Source: Acidimicrobiaceae bacterium
GTDB lineage: Bacteria; Actinomycetota; Acidimicrobiia; Acidimicrobiales; Aldehydirespiratoraceae
Length of the DNA stretch: 64,000 nucleotides
Assembly: GCA_018699415.1 (NCBI GenBank)
Contig: JABIQM010000036.1
Location: forward strand, 31,499-95,498
Direction: 5' to 3'
Shown here: positions 8,729 to 18,750 of the stretch, in pieces
Position numbering within the stretch: the stretch's first letter is position 1
Layout: each line of letters opens with the position of its first letter
Notes under the pieces: model-generated
What the model was told of the DNA's origin: nothing
Seen by the model: only the letters and a program-made list of their open reading frames with translations
Databases searched by the model: none
Program-made: the position numbers and the translations under genes

Positions 8729-10966
8729 TTAGCTGCCGCTGGCGACTCCGGGTAGGACGCGATAAGCGTCGTACACGGCTTCGATGCTGAGTACCGACGA
8801 CAAGAGCGAGTCGAGTTGGCTCACATCGGCGAGTTCGAAGTCGAACAGCATCTTGGCGATCGCGTTGTCACCGGTGTGACTGGAGACGCCATGGACACTG
8901 AGGCCGTGGTCACTGAAGACCGTGGCAACGTCGACCAGCAGGCCCTTGCGGTCGAGCGCACTGATCTCAACCGAGGTAGAGAACCGACCCGAGTGCTCCG
9001 AGTCCCACTCCACCTCGATGAGTCGGTCGGGCTGGCCTTCGGACAAGTCGCTGGCATTGAGACAGTCGTCGCGATGAACCGAAACGCCGCGACCACGGGT
9101 GACGAAACCGATGATCTCGTCCGGCGGCACCGGCGAGCAACACCGCGACAGGCGGACCATGATGTCGTCAAGGCCTTCGACGTGAACGCCAGCTCCGTGC
9201 GTCGGACGGCGCGGTGCGCCAGTTCGACGCGTCACCGTCGATGGCAACCGGTCGGCTTCGACAGGGTGCTCGTCGTCGCCTTTGAGCTCAGCGGCAATGC
9301 GGTCGGCGACCGATGCCGCTGCTACATGGCCCTCACCGATGGCAGCGAACAAGGATTCCTCATCGACATAATTTAGCTGCTTCATAGCATCGCCAAACGC
9401 CGGTTCCTTCAGCACGCGACGGGCCGGCAAACCCTCACGGCGCATCGCCTGGATCAGATCGTCCCGCCCGTGCTCAATGGAATCCTCGCGCCGTTCTCGC
9501 GTGTACCACTGCTTGATTTTGTTAGCCGCCCGGCGGCTAGCGACAAACTTCAACCAGTCACGCGATGGGCCAGCGCCCTCCACCTTCGAGGTAAAGACCT
9601 CGACCATGTCGCCAGACTCAAGACGTGTATCAAGCGGCACGAGACGACCGTTGACCTTGGATCCAATGCAGGCATGGCCAACATCGGTATGGATCGTGTA
9701 GGCGAAGTCGATTGTCGTGGCTCCAACGGGCAACTCAACAACCCTGCCCTTCGGGGTGAAGACAAACACCTCGTCCTGGTCGAGGTCGAATTTCAGATTG
9801 GACATGAACTCCGACGGATCGGAGGTTTCTTGCTGCCATTCGACGATGCGGTTCAGCCATGCAAGGTCCCCACCGCCACCGTCTTCCTTATAATCCCAGT
9901 GCGCGGCGACGCCGAACTCAGCGCGGGCGTGCATCTCCTTTGTTCGCAACTGCACTTCAAGCGACTTGCCCTGGGGACCAACCACCGTCGTGTGCAACGA
10001 CTGATAGAGATTGAACTTAGGCATCGCGATGTAGTCCTTGAACCGTCCCTGTACCGGCCGCCACGTGGCGTGGATCGAACCGAGGGCGCCATAGCAGTCA
10101 CGCACCGAGTCCACAATCACACGAATGGCGATGAGATCGAAGATCTCATCAAAGGACCGGCCCTTCACCACCATTTTCTCGTAGATCGACCACAGGTGCT
10201 TCGGCCGTCCATCGACATGAGCGACAATTCCCAGCTCAGCGAGACGGGCCTGAACATCGCCGATCACCTGCATGAGGTACAGATCGCGCTCTGGTGCTCG
10301 CTGCTGGATCATCTGATCGATCTCGGCGTAGCGACGGCTGTGCAGAGCGGCGAACGACAGGTCTTCGAGCTGGACTTTCAGATCCTGCATACCTAATCGA
10401 TGGGCAAGAGGGGCATAGACGTCGAGCGTCTCGCGTGCCACTCGCTCCTGCTTGTGTTGCGGCATCGCTGCGATGGTGCGGAGATTGTGAAGACGATCGG
10501 CGAGTTTGATGATCAGAACTCGGATGTCCTGGGCGATCGCCACGATCATCTTTCGCATTGTGGCGGCCTGTTGCTGCTCCTTCGAGTCGTACTTGACTCG
10601 CTCAAGCTTGGTGACCCCGTCGACGATGCGAGCGAGTTCGGCGCCGAACTCCTGCTCAAGCTGATCTATCTCAACGCCGGTGTCCTCCACCGCGTCATGC
10701 AGCAACGCTGCGGCAACAGCGATGTCATCGAGTCCTTGTTTAGCCACGATCGTTGCTACGGCCACTGGGTGACGGATGTAGGGCTCTCCCGACTTGCGGT
10801 TCTGTCCCTTGTGCGCAGTGTTGGCGAGCTTGAACGCCCGCTCGATGAGATCGATCGAGGCCTTGGGATGGTGCGAGGTGTACACATCAAGCAAATGAGC
10901 AATCTCGGCGGAAGCCGGACGGCTGGCCGCTCGCCGCCAAGGAAGAACGCGGGTGACTGTGGCCAT
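8729..10966 (-). CDS. relA: Bifunctional (p)ppGpp synthetase/hydrolase Rel
   Basis: Makes and degrades the stringent-response alarmone. The HD hydrolase domain is intact (ALLHDAVEDTGV). The synthetase domain has GRPKHLWSIYEKM and GRFKDYIAMPKFNLYQSLHT. The RFKD form is the one found in bifunctional Rel enzymes rather than monofunctional RelA. A TGS domain (FVFTPKGRVVELPVGATTI), a conserved Cys/zinc-finger region (VRLSRCCSPVPPDEIIG) and a C-terminal ACT domain follow. The 745 residues are full length. The start codon overlaps the apt stop by one base (TGATG), so expression is coupled to apt and probably to the secDF unit. Confidence 0.96.
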   Translation of the reverse strand: MATVTRVLPWRRAASRPASAEIAHLLDVYTSHHPKASIDLIERAFKLANTAHKGQNRKSGEPYIRHPVAVATIVAKQGLDDIAVAAALLHDAVEDTGVEIDQLEQEFGAELARIVDGVTKLERVKYDSKEQQQAATMRKMIVAIAQDIRVLIIKLADRLHNLRTIAAMPQHKQERVARETLDVYAPLAHRLGMQDLKVQLEDLSFAALHSRRYAEIDQMIQQRAPERDLYLMQVIGDVQARLAELGIVAHVDGRPKHLWSIYEKMVVKGRSFDEIFDLIAIRVIVDSVRDCYGALGSIHATWRPVQGRFKDYIAMPKFNLYQSLHTTVVGPQGKSLEVQLRTKEMHARAEFGVAAHWDYKEDGGGGDLAWLNRIVEWQQETSDPSEFMSNLKFDLDQDEVFVFTPKGRVVELPVGATTIDFAYTIHTDVGHACIGSKVNGRLVPLDTRLESGDMVEVFTSKVEGAGPSRDWLKFVASRRAANKIKQWYTRERREDSIEHGRDDLIQAMRREGLPARRVLKEPAFGDAMKQLNYVDEESLFAAIGEGHVAAASVADRIAAELKGDDEHPVEADRLPSTVTRRTGAPRRPTHGAGVHVEGLDDIMVRLSRCCSPVPPDEIIGFVTRGRGVSVHRDDCLNASDLSEGQPDRLIEVEWDSEHSGRFSTSVEISALDRKGLLVDVATVFSDHGLSVHGVSSHTGDNAIAKMLFDFELADVSQLDSLLSSVLSIEAVYDAYRVLPGVASGS

Positions 10967-11502
10967 CAGCCCTCCACCGCCATGACAGCCTCAATACGGT
11001 GTTGGTCGATGTTTTGACGACCATTGAGGAAGCACAACTCGATCAAGAAACCAAAGCCGAGTAGATGGCCACCCACGTTGCCGACAAGAGTCGCAGCCGC
11101 AGCTGCCGTGCCACCGGTTGCGAGCACGTCATCGATGACCAAGGTGCGGGCACCTGAACGTATCGCATCAAGATGCATCTCGATCGTGTCGACGCCGTAC
11201 TCCAGGCCATACGTAGCCGAGGTAGTTGCCGCAGGAAGCTTGCCAGCCTTGCGCATTGGCACGAATCCTGCCCCGAGAGCTCGAGCAACGGGTGCACCAA
11301 GGATGAAACCGCGAGCCTCAATGCCCACGACAGCTTCCACTCCCATATCCGTCCACGGCGACGCGATTGCGTCAACAGTGACAGCAAGACCCATGGCATC
11401 GCCAAGCAAAGGCGTTATGTCCTTGAACACAATCCCAGGCTTGGGAAAGTCCGGGATGTCGCGGATCAAACCCTGAATAGTGTCAACGGCGGACTCTGCC
11501 AT
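10966..11502 (-). CDS. apt: Adenine phosphoribosyltransferase
   Basis: Salvages adenine to AMP using PRPP. It shows the N-terminal PDFPKPGIVFKDITPLL block, the GIEARGFILG loop and the PRPP-binding motif TLVIDDVLATGGT. The 178 residues are normal length. It lies 21 bases after secF and overlaps relA by one base. The secD-secF-apt-relA order is widely conserved in actinobacteria. Confidence 0.96.
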   Translation of the reverse strand: MAESAVDTIQGLIRDIPDFPKPGIVFKDITPLLGDAMGLAVTVDAIASPWTDMGVEAVVGIEARGFILGAPVARALGAGFVPMRKAGKLPAATTSATYGLEYGVDTIEMHLDAIRSGARTLVIDDVLATGGTAAAAATLVGNVGGHLLGFGFLIELCFLNGRQNIDQHRIEAVMAVEG

Positions 11503-11523
11503 GTTCTAACCGTATCGCTATTG

Positions 11524-12609
11524 CTACTTCTTCTTTTTCTTCCTCGGCCGAGGAGGAACGCCGGCCGCAGTTGGCCGATCAGCGGTCGCTCGCTTTGGAT
11601 TAGCTGTAGTGCCGCCAAGAGCGGCATCTTGCTTCGTAACTACACGTGTACCAACGTCGCCACCGGCACGAGTTATGACCTTCTTAGCGACTGCGGCATG
11701 GTCGGCTTCGCGTTCCTTCATGAACGCGACCAGTGAAGATGCCACGAAGATCGACGAGTAGGTGCCGACGACAATGCCAATAAGCAGCGCTATGGCGAAC
11801 TCTTGAAGGGTGAGCGCTCCAAGGAAGAACGAACCGATCACCAGCATCGACAGCACCGGCAAAACCGACGTGATCGATGTGTTGATCGAACGCATCAACA
11901 CCTGGTTGAGCGACTGATTCATCATCTCGGTGTATGTGTAGCGGCCGGTGACGCTGAGACGTCCGGCCACCTCACGGACCTTGTCGTAGACGACGATCGT
12001 GTCGTAGAGCGAGTAGCCCATGATCGTCAAGAACGCGATCACCGTCGCTGGTGTGACCTCAAACTGGAAGATTGCGTAGACGCCAACCGAGATCAAGATG
12101 TCGTGAGCCACCGCCACCAATGCACCCACGGCCATCTTCCATTCCAGACGGATAGCGATGTAGAACGCGATGATGATAAAGAACCAGATCAGTGCGTTGC
12201 GAGCTTTGCCGGTGATCTGATCACCCCAGGAGGGGCCGACCGTTGTGACGCTGACATCACCCGCTTGAACGCCGGCGAAGTCGCGGAGCGCCACGGTGAC
12301 TTCACTCACAGATGCCGGATCGTCGAGATCGGCGCGAACACGAATTGCTGAACTGCCAACAGTCTGGATCTTGCCTGCCGCAGCGCCTGTCCCTGATAGC
12401 GCATCCCGCGCCTCAGCGACCGACTGGCCGGGAGCATTGACCTCCCACGAGGTTCCGCCTTCGAACTCGATGCCGAGGTTCAGCCCGGCAACTAACAGCA
12501 CACCAACGCTGAGCAGGACAAGTGCTCCTGATCCCCAAAGGGCCTTGCGCCACATAAGCGGGAAATCGAAGTGGTGTTCACCTCGGTAGAGCATGCGAAG
12601 CGTTTTCAT
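11524..12609 (-). CDS. secF: Protein translocase subunit SecF
   Basis: A membrane partner of SecD that uses the proton gradient to help protein export through SecYEG. The N-terminal helix is followed by the periplasmic-type loop with LGIEFEGGTSWEV. Five further helices include the hallmark TIMGYSLYDTIVVYDKVRE. The C-terminal tail is long and basic and ends in KKKKK, as in many actinobacterial SecF proteins. It overlaps the secD stop by four bases (ATGA). Confidence 0.96.
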   Translation of the reverse strand: MKTLRMLYRGEHHFDFPLMWRKALWGSGALVLLSVGVLLVAGLNLGIEFEGGTSWEVNAPGQSVAEARDALSGTGAAAGKIQTVGSSAIRVRADLDDPASVSEVTVALRDFAGVQAGDVSVTTVGPSWGDQITGKARNALIWFFIIIAFYIAIRLEWKMAVGALVAVAHDILISVGVYAIFQFEVTPATVIAFLTIMGYSLYDTIVVYDKVREVAGRLSVTGRYTYTEMMNQSLNQVLMRSINTSITSVLPVLSMLVIGSFFLGALTLQEFAIALLIGIVVGTYSSIFVASSLVAFMKEREADHAAVAKKVITRAGGDVGTRVVTKQDAALGGTTANPKRATADRPTAAGVPPRPRKKKKK

Positions 12610-14099
12610 GACGACACCTCAGCCGGGCTCGGGATTCCGAAACGCGATGGCTTCTCCTCTACCCCGTCCCGCGCTGCCAAGATGCGGATCGCCGGACCCA
12701 TGAAGAAGTATGTGGCCACGAGGTCAAGGACCGTGGCGAGGCCGAGGAACAAGGCGAAGCCCTTCACCTGACCAACCGTGAGGAAGTAGAGAACAGCTGC
12801 GGCGATAAGGCTCGCCACGTTGGCCTTCACGATCGTGGAGTAAGCAATCGGGAACGCCCGCTCGACGGCGGACCGAAGACTTCGGTCGTTGCGGACGTCT
12901 TCCTTCAAGTGTTCGAAGTAGACAACGTTGGAATCAACTGAGACGCCGATCGACACGATCAAACCGGTCACCCCGGCCAGCGTGAGTGCCAAGCCTTGGG
13001 TCTCCCCAAGCCACGCAATTATCGTCCACAACAACGAACCGGAGATGACAAGGCTCAAGATGGCGACAACGCCGAGTAGTCGGTAATAGGCAATCAGGTA
13101 AATCGACACCATGCCGACGCCGATGATGGCGGCGATAACACCTGAATCGAGCGCATCCTCACCGAGTGTGGACGAGACGATGCGACTCTCCTGTGGGATG
13201 AGTTCGAGCGGAAGAGCCCCGAAGCGAAGCACTAAGGCGAGATCTTTCGCCTCCTCCTCTTGCATGTTGCCACCGGAGATCACGATCCCATCACGACTGA
13301 AGTTAGCTACGGCGACGTTGGGTGCACTCTCAACGACACCATCGATCTCAATCGCAAGGCGTCCGACACCTCGGCCAGAGCTTCGATCGATTCCCGTGGG
13401 TGGGCATCCCGGAGAACCGGATGCACACATGCTGGCGAGGTTGTTGAAGTCGTCGATACCTGGCGAGCCGGGACGGAACGTGATGCTCACAATCCACTCA
13501 GGCACTTGGAAAAGCGCTGCCGCAGTTTCGAGCGACTCGCCGTTGAGACGATCGACACCGTCGCCGTCTTGCTGAAGCAACTCAGGTGCCGGGCCGAGGA
13601 GGTAGGCGACCGCATCATTCCGCTTGTCCGACCCGATCATGCACTCGTCAGCCGCAGCATCAGGAGTTGGAGCGGCGGCGAGCAGTTCGCTTGCGTTGGG
13701 GCACGAGGCAAGAGCGGACTCTGAGAAGGGCACCCCGAGCATGCCGTCGGCAAGAACCGGGCGAAAGCGAAGTTCTGCGGTCTGGCCTACGAGATCGATG
13801 GCGCGAGCCTCGTCCTCGACGCCAGGAATCTGAACAAGGATCGTGGCGCCTTGCCGGGTGACCTCAGGTTCACGAACACCAAGACCATCAACACGGTTGC
13901 GGATGATTTCTACAGCCTGGTCAAGGGTGTCCTCGTCGATCTCAGTGCCGTCTGCGGGTTCGGCCGGTTCAAGGACAACGCTGGCGCCGCCCTGCAGGTC
14001 AAGGCCGAGGAACGGCTCGTTGCCAGCGGCAAGGGTGTAGATGATTCCGCCAACCGACAGCAGAATGATCAGTACGACGTAGGTGACTTGACGACGCAT
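12606..14099 (-). CDS. secD: Protein translocase subunit SecD
   Basis: The SecF partner in the export motor. It has an N-terminal helix, the D1 motif GLDLQGGASVVLEP, a P1 extracellular domain (VEIIRNRVDGLGVREPEV), and C-terminal helices with SIGVSVDSNVVYFEHLKED. At 497 residues it matches the shorter actinobacterial form. A Pro/Gly/Cys-containing insertion near residues 215-230 (SMCASGSPGCPPTGIDRS) contains a possible disulfide pair. Eight bases separate it from yajC upstream. Confidence 0.96.
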   Translation of the reverse strand: MRRQVTYVVLIILLSVGGIIYTLAAGNEPFLGLDLQGGASVVLEPAEPADGTEIDEDTLDQAVEIIRNRVDGLGVREPEVTRQGATILVQIPGVEDEARAIDLVGQTAELRFRPVLADGMLGVPFSESALASCPNASELLAAAPTPDAAADECMIGSDKRNDAVAYLLGPAPELLQQDGDGVDRLNGESLETAAALFQVPEWIVSITFRPGSPGIDDFNNLASMCASGSPGCPPTGIDRSSGRGVGRLAIEIDGVVESAPNVAVANFSRDGIVISGGNMQEEEAKDLALVLRFGALPLELIPQESRIVSSTLGEDALDSGVIAAIIGVGMVSIYLIAYYRLLGVVAILSLVISGSLLWTIIAWLGETQGLALTLAGVTGLIVSIGVSVDSNVVYFEHLKEDVRNDRSLRSAVERAFPIAYSTIVKANVASLIAAAVLYFLTVGQVKGFALFLGLATVLDLVATYFFMGPAIRILAARDGVEEKPSRFGIPSPAEVSS

Positions 14100-14107
14100 C
14101 AGGTTGT

Positions 14108-14434
14108 TCAGGACTCGTCTTCGATTTCGATGAATTCGTCATCAGTCTCATCGTCGACGTCGTTCTCGTCATCATCATCGGTGTCGAAATCTGCAACCTT
14201 CTCGGTGACCGAAGACTTCATGATCTTGAGTTCGACCTCTGGTGCAACTTCGAGCCAGACAACATCGTCTTCAACTTCAGCAATGGCACCGAAAATGCCG
14301 GACGATGTGACCACCAAGTCACCCTCCTCGAGGGAACGCAACAGCGCCTGGTGGGCTTTCATCTTGCGCTGTTGAGGAACGATCATGAACGCATAAAGCG
14401 CTCCGAGCATCACGAATAGGATTACAACCTGCAT
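14108..14434 (-). CDS. yajC: YajC, SecDF-associated preprotein translocase subunit
   Basis: A 108-residue single-span membrane protein: an N-terminal helix (VVILFVMLGALYAFMIV), the conserved PQQRKMKAHQALLRSLEEGD, and the small GDLVVTSSGIFG barrel. The C-terminal tail is very acidic, rich in Asp and Glu, and probably disordered. It heads the yajC-secD-secF unit and sits 41 bases downstream of tgt, the usual tgt-yajC-secDF arrangement. Confidence 0.94.
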   Translation of the reverse strand: MQVVILFVMLGALYAFMIVPQQRKMKAHQALLRSLEEGDLVVTSSGIFGAIAEVEDDVVWLEVAPEVELKIMKSSVTEKVADFDTDDDDENDVDDETDDEFIEIEDES

Positions 14435-14475
14435 GGGACGGCCGTTCTGCGGTGGGGTTTGAACCGAGGATGAGG

Positions 14476-15591
14476 CTACCGGCCCGACCAGACCTCATGA
14501 ACCCCCATACGAAAGGAGTCGAAAGTTCCTTCGCTGATGGCATCGGCCATCTGGTCCATAAAGCGGAGCAGCCAAGCCACGTTGTGCAACGTAATGATGC
14601 GAGCCGCGGTCGGTTCTTTGGTCTGAAGAAGGTGGCGGAGATAACCCTTGGACCAGCGAGCGGCCGGTGATCCCGGCCAATCCGGATCAAGCGGTTCATC
14701 GGATGTGCGGAACTCGGAGCGGGTCAAGTTGTAGCGGCCGGCGTCGGTGAGGATCGTGCCGTGGCGGGCGAGACGAGTGGGCAACACACAATCGAACATG
14801 TCGACACCTCGAGCGACGCTCTCCACAATGCCGATCGGATCGCCGAGCCCCATAAAGTACCGGGGCTGATCAAGTGGCAGGAGATCCATGCATGCGTCGA
14901 GGCCGTACAGCATCTCGTCGCGGTTCTCCCCTACGGAGAGGCCACCAATCGCGTAGCCGTCGAAGCCGACCTCAATGGTTCGACGGGCGGACTCGACCCG
15001 CAGCGCTTCATCGGTACCGCCCTGCACGATGCCGAACTGGCACTGGCGGCCAGCAGCGTCAGGATGCTCGAGAAACGTCTGACGACCCCGACCGGCCCAC
15101 AACGCAGTGCGATCAATCGCCGCGCGCAGGACCGAGCGATCAGCGACTGACGACGGGCACACATCGAGCACCATCTGGATGTCGGCGCCGATCTGGGCCT
15201 GAACCTCAACCGCCCGCTCGGGCGTCAGCAGGTGGGTGGTGCCGTCATATGTGGACTTGAAGGTTGCACCCTCGTCAGTAATCTGAGGCGCGAGTGAGAA
15301 GATCTGGTACCCGCCGCTGTCGGTGAGTACATGGCCATTCCAGTCGGCGAAGCCGTGGATGTGACCGAGCTTCTCGATCACGTCAGCACCCGGCCGCAGC
15401 ATCAGGTGGTACGTATTGGCGAGGATTACTTGAGCGCCCAGGTCCTCCATGTCGCTGGAGGCAAGATGCCGAATAGCGCCGCGGGTGCCGACCGGCATGA
15501 ATCGAGGCGTCGTGAACTCTCCGCGCGGGGTTGTCACAACCCCGCAGCGTGCACCGCCATCACGAGCGGTTTCGGTAAAGAGAGCCTTCAT
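14476..15591 (-). CDS. tgt: tRNA-guanine transglycosylase without the zinc cysteine motif
   Basis: Exchanges guanine-34 for the queuosine precursor in tRNAs with GUN anticodons. The 371 residues show the family core. The general acid/base Asp is in LTDSGGYQIFSL and the nucleophile Asp is in GVDMFDCVLPTRLARHG. Where Tgt enzymes carry CxCxxC before YLRHL, this protein reads LDPDWPGSPAARWSKGYLRHL. All three zinc cysteines are replaced without any gap, while the later His (TLHNVAWL) remains. The DNA at 14645-14690 reads cleanly, so this is not a frameshift. It could be a zinc-free but active enzyme or one with altered function. queA lies 1 kb upstream across a plus-strand methyltransferase gene. 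Confidence 0.9.
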   Translation of the reverse strand: MKALFTETARDGGARCGVVTTPRGEFTTPRFMPVGTRGAIRHLASSDMEDLGAQVILANTYHLMLRPGADVIEKLGHIHGFADWNGHVLTDSGGYQIFSLAPQITDEGATFKSTYDGTTHLLTPERAVEVQAQIGADIQMVLDVCPSSVADRSVLRAAIDRTALWAGRGRQTFLEHPDAAGRQCQFGIVQGGTDEALRVESARRTIEVGFDGYAIGGLSVGENRDEMLYGLDACMDLLPLDQPRYFMGLGDPIGIVESVARGVDMFDCVLPTRLARHGTILTDAGRYNLTRSEFRTSDEPLDPDWPGSPAARWSKGYLRHLLQTKEPTAARIITLHNVAWLLRFMDQMADAISEGTFDSFRMGVHEVWSGR

Positions 15592-15782
15592 GGGGTGCAG
15601 GCTAGGCGCTGGCCTCGGCAGCCGGTTGCTCCATCAACTCGGAGGGGAAGATGACGCGCCTCGCCGTCGGTACAGCCGCCTGGTGTGCCCAACTGGAGGT
15701 GCTTGAGCGCTCCCGTTGGTCGTGATTGAGCGAGCAAGCGCAGTGCATCGCAGGCCAGCGTGGCCGGTGCGAGAATCTCATC

Positions 15783-16538
15783 ATGTCTCAGCCTGACTAT
15801 CTCGCGCTACCTGACCCACACCTCAATCCTGTGTTCGCAGCCGCCTACGACGACCCGACTCACGAGCTTTTTGGTCTGGATGCGGTCGGCGCAGCCGTCG
15901 GCATTCTGTCCGATCTCGCCGGGTGCGGAGCCGTGGTCGAGTTTGCAGTGGGCACTGGACGCTTGGCGCTACCTCTCGCTAAGACGGGGATCCGAGTCCA
16001 TGGCATTGATTTCTCGGAACCGATGCTGGCGGAACTGCAGAAAAAAGACGAAGCGAACCTTGTTTCGCTGACGGTGGGCGACATGACCAAGACTCGCGTG
16101 TGCGAAGACGCCGCCGTCGTGTACCTCGTCTACAACACCATCACGAATCTCCGAACGCAGCGGCAGCAGGCCGCTTGCTTTCGCAATGCTGCAGCTCATC
16201 TTGCACCGAGCGGGTGTTTCGTCATCGAGAACGGGTTGCCGCAGCGTCACCGACTACCTTTCGGCGAAACCGTCGCACCCTTTGACGTGTCAGCAAACCA
16301 CCTCGGCTTCGACGAGTACGTGGACCGTGTGAATCAGATCTCAATCTCGCACCACTACCACATCAACGGCAGCCAGGCTCGACGCAGTTCCTTGGCTTTT
16401 CGCTACGTCTGGCCATCCGAACTCGAACTGATGGCTGAGCTGGCCGGGATGACGCTCGAAGATAGATGGGCCGATTGGGACCGCTCTGTGTTCACTGACA
16501 AGTCGCGATCGCACGTATCGGTCTGGCGAAAGCTGTAG
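15783..16538 (+). CDS. Class I SAM-dependent methyltransferase
   Basis: A 251-residue methyltransferase of unknown substrate. The SAM-binding motif I is VVEFAVGTGRLALPLA and motif II is GIDFSEPMLAEL. A later region (VIENGLPQRHRLPFGETV) resembles small-molecule methyltransferases. The start is ATG at 15783 (MSQPDYLALPDP); an upstream in-frame start at 15726 would add a tail unlike the family. It is a lone plus-strand gene between tgt and queA, which otherwise would form one queuosine unit. A tRNA role is possible from location only. Confidence 0.85.
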   Translation: MSQPDYLALPDPHLNPVFAAAYDDPTHELFGLDAVGAAVGILSDLAGCGAVVEFAVGTGRLALPLAKTGIRVHGIDFSEPMLAELQKKDEANLVSLTVGDMTKTRVCEDAAVVYLVYNTITNLRTQRQQAACFRNAAAHLAPSGCFVIENGLPQRHRLPFGETVAPFDVSANHLGFDEYVDRVNQISISHHYHINGSQARRSSLAFRYVWPSELELMAELAGMTLEDRWADWDRSVFTDKSRSHVSVWRKL

Positions 16539-16641
16539 TGGCGGGTCTGTGTCGACCCCAACGCGAGCTTCGCCGCATCGGATGCTGCCGGACTCAAAGT
16601 CGGCGCCGGCGAGCGAACCTGGCGCAGCCTGCGGCAGGGCC

Positions 16642-17664
16642 TCACGAAACGATCCTGTCCCCGTCAACCCCAAGGAGCATTGCGTCACCGAAGCTGAGGA
16701 AGCGATAGTCATCGTCGAGGGCAATGTCATAGAGGTCACGCCAGCGGGGGCCGACAAACGCGTCAACGAGGCAGAGTAGAGTGGATTCGGGGAGATGGAA
16801 GTTCGTCAGCAGGACATCGACGACCTGCCAGTTGAACGGGCGACGGATGAAGAGGTTGCTTCGACCTTCCGGATTGCCCGTCACTGCCCATGATTCGAGC
16901 GCTCTCACTGCGGTGGTACCAACTGCGACCACACGACCGGCCTTCCCGACCGCAGATTGCGTCGCAGCGGGGACGTGATACCACTCCGTGTGCATGACGT
17001 GGTCGTCGAGGCGGTGCACCATCACAGGACGAAACGTGTCGAGGCCGACCGCAAGTTCCACCGTCGCCACATTGATGCCCCGTTCGGCCAGTTTCGCGAA
17101 GACTTCATCGGTGAAATGCAAGCCAGCGGTTGGTGCAGCAGCCGACAGCGGGCGATCAGCGTAGACGGTCTGATAGCGATCTGAATTGTCGATCTGCTTC
17201 TCGATATACGGCGGCAACGGTGGCAGACCCACCTCCTCGAGGACCTCGAGGAGTGGGCGATCGCCTGTATCGAGGACAACCAGTCGTCGTCCGTCGCCGA
17301 GATTCTCGCCCATCTCGATGCGGAGGTCGCCGGTCGTCAGTTTCATGCCGGGAGCAAGCTTCCGGCTCGGACGGGCGAGTGCTTCCCAGCCTTCGTCGCC
17401 ACGGTTTTCAAGAAGAAGGATCTCGGCTCCTCCACCTGTTGGCCGCCGAGCCGGGATCCGCGCCGGCAGGACACGGGTATCGTTGACCACAACCAAGTCA
17501 CCCGGCTCCAGCAGTTCAGGGAGATCGGCCACGATGCGGTGTTCAACGCTGTCTTTGCAGTCGACGAGAAGCCGAGCGGAATCACGCGGCTCGATCGGCG
17601 TCTGGGCGATCGCCGATGGCGGCAACTCGTATCGAATATCAGCGAGGGTCTCGGGTCGATCCAT
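16642..17664 (-). CDS. queA: S-adenosylmethionine:tRNA ribosyltransferase-isomerase
   Basis: Transfers and isomerises the ribose of SAM onto 7-aminomethyl-7-deazaguanine in tRNA to make epoxyqueuosine. Family motifs are present throughout: RDSARLLV near the N-terminus, DLVVVNDTRVLPARI, SAAAPTAGLHFTDEVF, GTTAVRALES, and TNFHLPESTLLCLVDAF near the C-terminus. The 340 residues are normal. It is transcribed 45 bases after ruvB, as in the ruvAB-queA-tgt clusters of many bacteria. Confidence 0.96.
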   Translation of the reverse strand: MDRPETLADIRYELPPSAIAQTPIEPRDSARLLVDCKDSVEHRIVADLPELLEPGDLVVVNDTRVLPARIPARRPTGGGAEILLLENRGDEGWEALARPSRKLAPGMKLTTGDLRIEMGENLGDGRRLVVLDTGDRPLLEVLEEVGLPPLPPYIEKQIDNSDRYQTVYADRPLSAAAPTAGLHFTDEVFAKLAERGINVATVELAVGLDTFRPVMVHRLDDHVMHTEWYHVPAATQSAVGKAGRVVAVGTTAVRALESWAVTGNPEGRSNLFIRRPFNWQVVDVLLTNFHLPESTLLCLVDAFVGPRWRDLYDIALDDDYRFLSFGDAMLLGVDGDRIVS

Positions 17665-17709
17665 CGATGGGGAGGCTAGACCCTGCAGAGGCCCGCAAGG
17701 TTCCCGAGG

Positions 17710-18750
17710 TCAGCCGTCGAACAAGCCGGACTGCGGCGCAGTGTCGACCGCCGGTGGCGGCGACATCCCGAGGTGCTGGTAGGCAGCCGGGGTAGCGACG
17801 CGGCCCCGCGGGGTGCGCATCAGCAGACCCTGCTGGATCAGGTACGGCTCGTAGACATCTTCGACCGTTTCCGTCGGCTCACTCACCGAGATGGCAAGCG
17901 TTGACAAACCGACCGGGCCCCCGCCGAAGCGACGGCAAACGGAATCCAATACGGCGCGGCTGGCCTTGTCGAGGCCGAGTTCGTCGACGCCGAAAAAAGC
18001 CAGACCGTCAGAAGCGACCTCAGCATCGACATGTCCGTCACGCTCAACTTCGGCGTAGTCACGGACCTGGCGCAGCAGTCGGTTGGCGATACGAGGCGTG
18101 CCTCGCGATCGACGGGCAATCTCCCACGCGCCGCCTTCATCGATGTCAACGTGAAGGATTCGAGCGGCTCGCATAGCGATCGACAGGAGGTCATCGACCT
18201 CGTAGTAGTCGAGGCGAGCAACCAAGCCGAAACGATCACGAAGCGGGCCGGTGATCAGCCCGGTGCGGGTCGTGGCGCCGACCAATGTGAACCGGGCGAG
18301 GTCCAATGGGATTGAACGAGCGGCCGGCCCCTTGCCGAGCACGACATCGATCCGAAAGTCTTCCATGGCGGGATAGAGCACTTCTTCAACAGGACGAGGC
18401 AGACGGTGGATCTCGTCGATAAAGAGGACGTCACCCTCTTCAAGCTTCGACAGAATCGAAGCGAGATCGCCCGCCCGCTCAAGCGCTGGGCCCGAGGTGA
18501 CGTTGAGGTTCGAACCCATCTCCGAAGCGATGATATTGGCCAGCGTGGTCTTGCCGAGACCAGGAGGACCAGCGAACAAGAGGTGATCAGAGGCTTCATT
18601 GCGGCGGGCGGCAGCACCCAGCATCACACCGAGGTGGCCTTTCAACTCGGCCTGTCCGACAAATTCAGCCAGCGTGCGAGGCCGTAAACCTGGTTCCTCG
18701 ATGATGTCTTCTGGCTCTTCAGCCGGGGACAGGAGTTCTTCGCGTGCCAT
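17710..18750 (-). CDS. ruvB: Holliday junction branch-migration helicase RuvB
   Basis: The AAA+ motor of the RuvABC resolvasome. Motifs include [13 protein letters not shown], Walker [14 protein letters not shown], Walker [16 protein letters not shown], sensor 1 LVGATTRTG, the arginine finger region LRDRFG, and the C-terminal winged helix ([21 protein letters not shown]). The 346 residues are full length. The start overlaps the ruvA stop by one base. Confidence 0.97.
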   Translation of the reverse strand: MAREELLSPAEEPEDIIEEPGLRPRTLAEFVGQAELKGHLGVMLGAAARRNEASDHLLFAGPPGLGKTTLANIIASEMGSNLNVTSGPALERAGDLASILSKLEEGDVLFIDEIHRLPRPVEEVLYPAMEDFRIDVVLGKGPAARSIPLDLARFTLVGATTRTGLITGPLRDRFGLVARLDYYEVDDLLSIAMRAARILHVDIDEGGAWEIARRSRGTPRIANRLLRQVRDYAEVERDGHVDAEVASDGLAFFGVDELGLDKASRAVLDSVCRRFGGGPVGLSTLAISVSEPTETVEDVYEPYLIQQGLLMRTPRGRVATPAAYQHLGMSPPPAVDTAPQSGLFDG

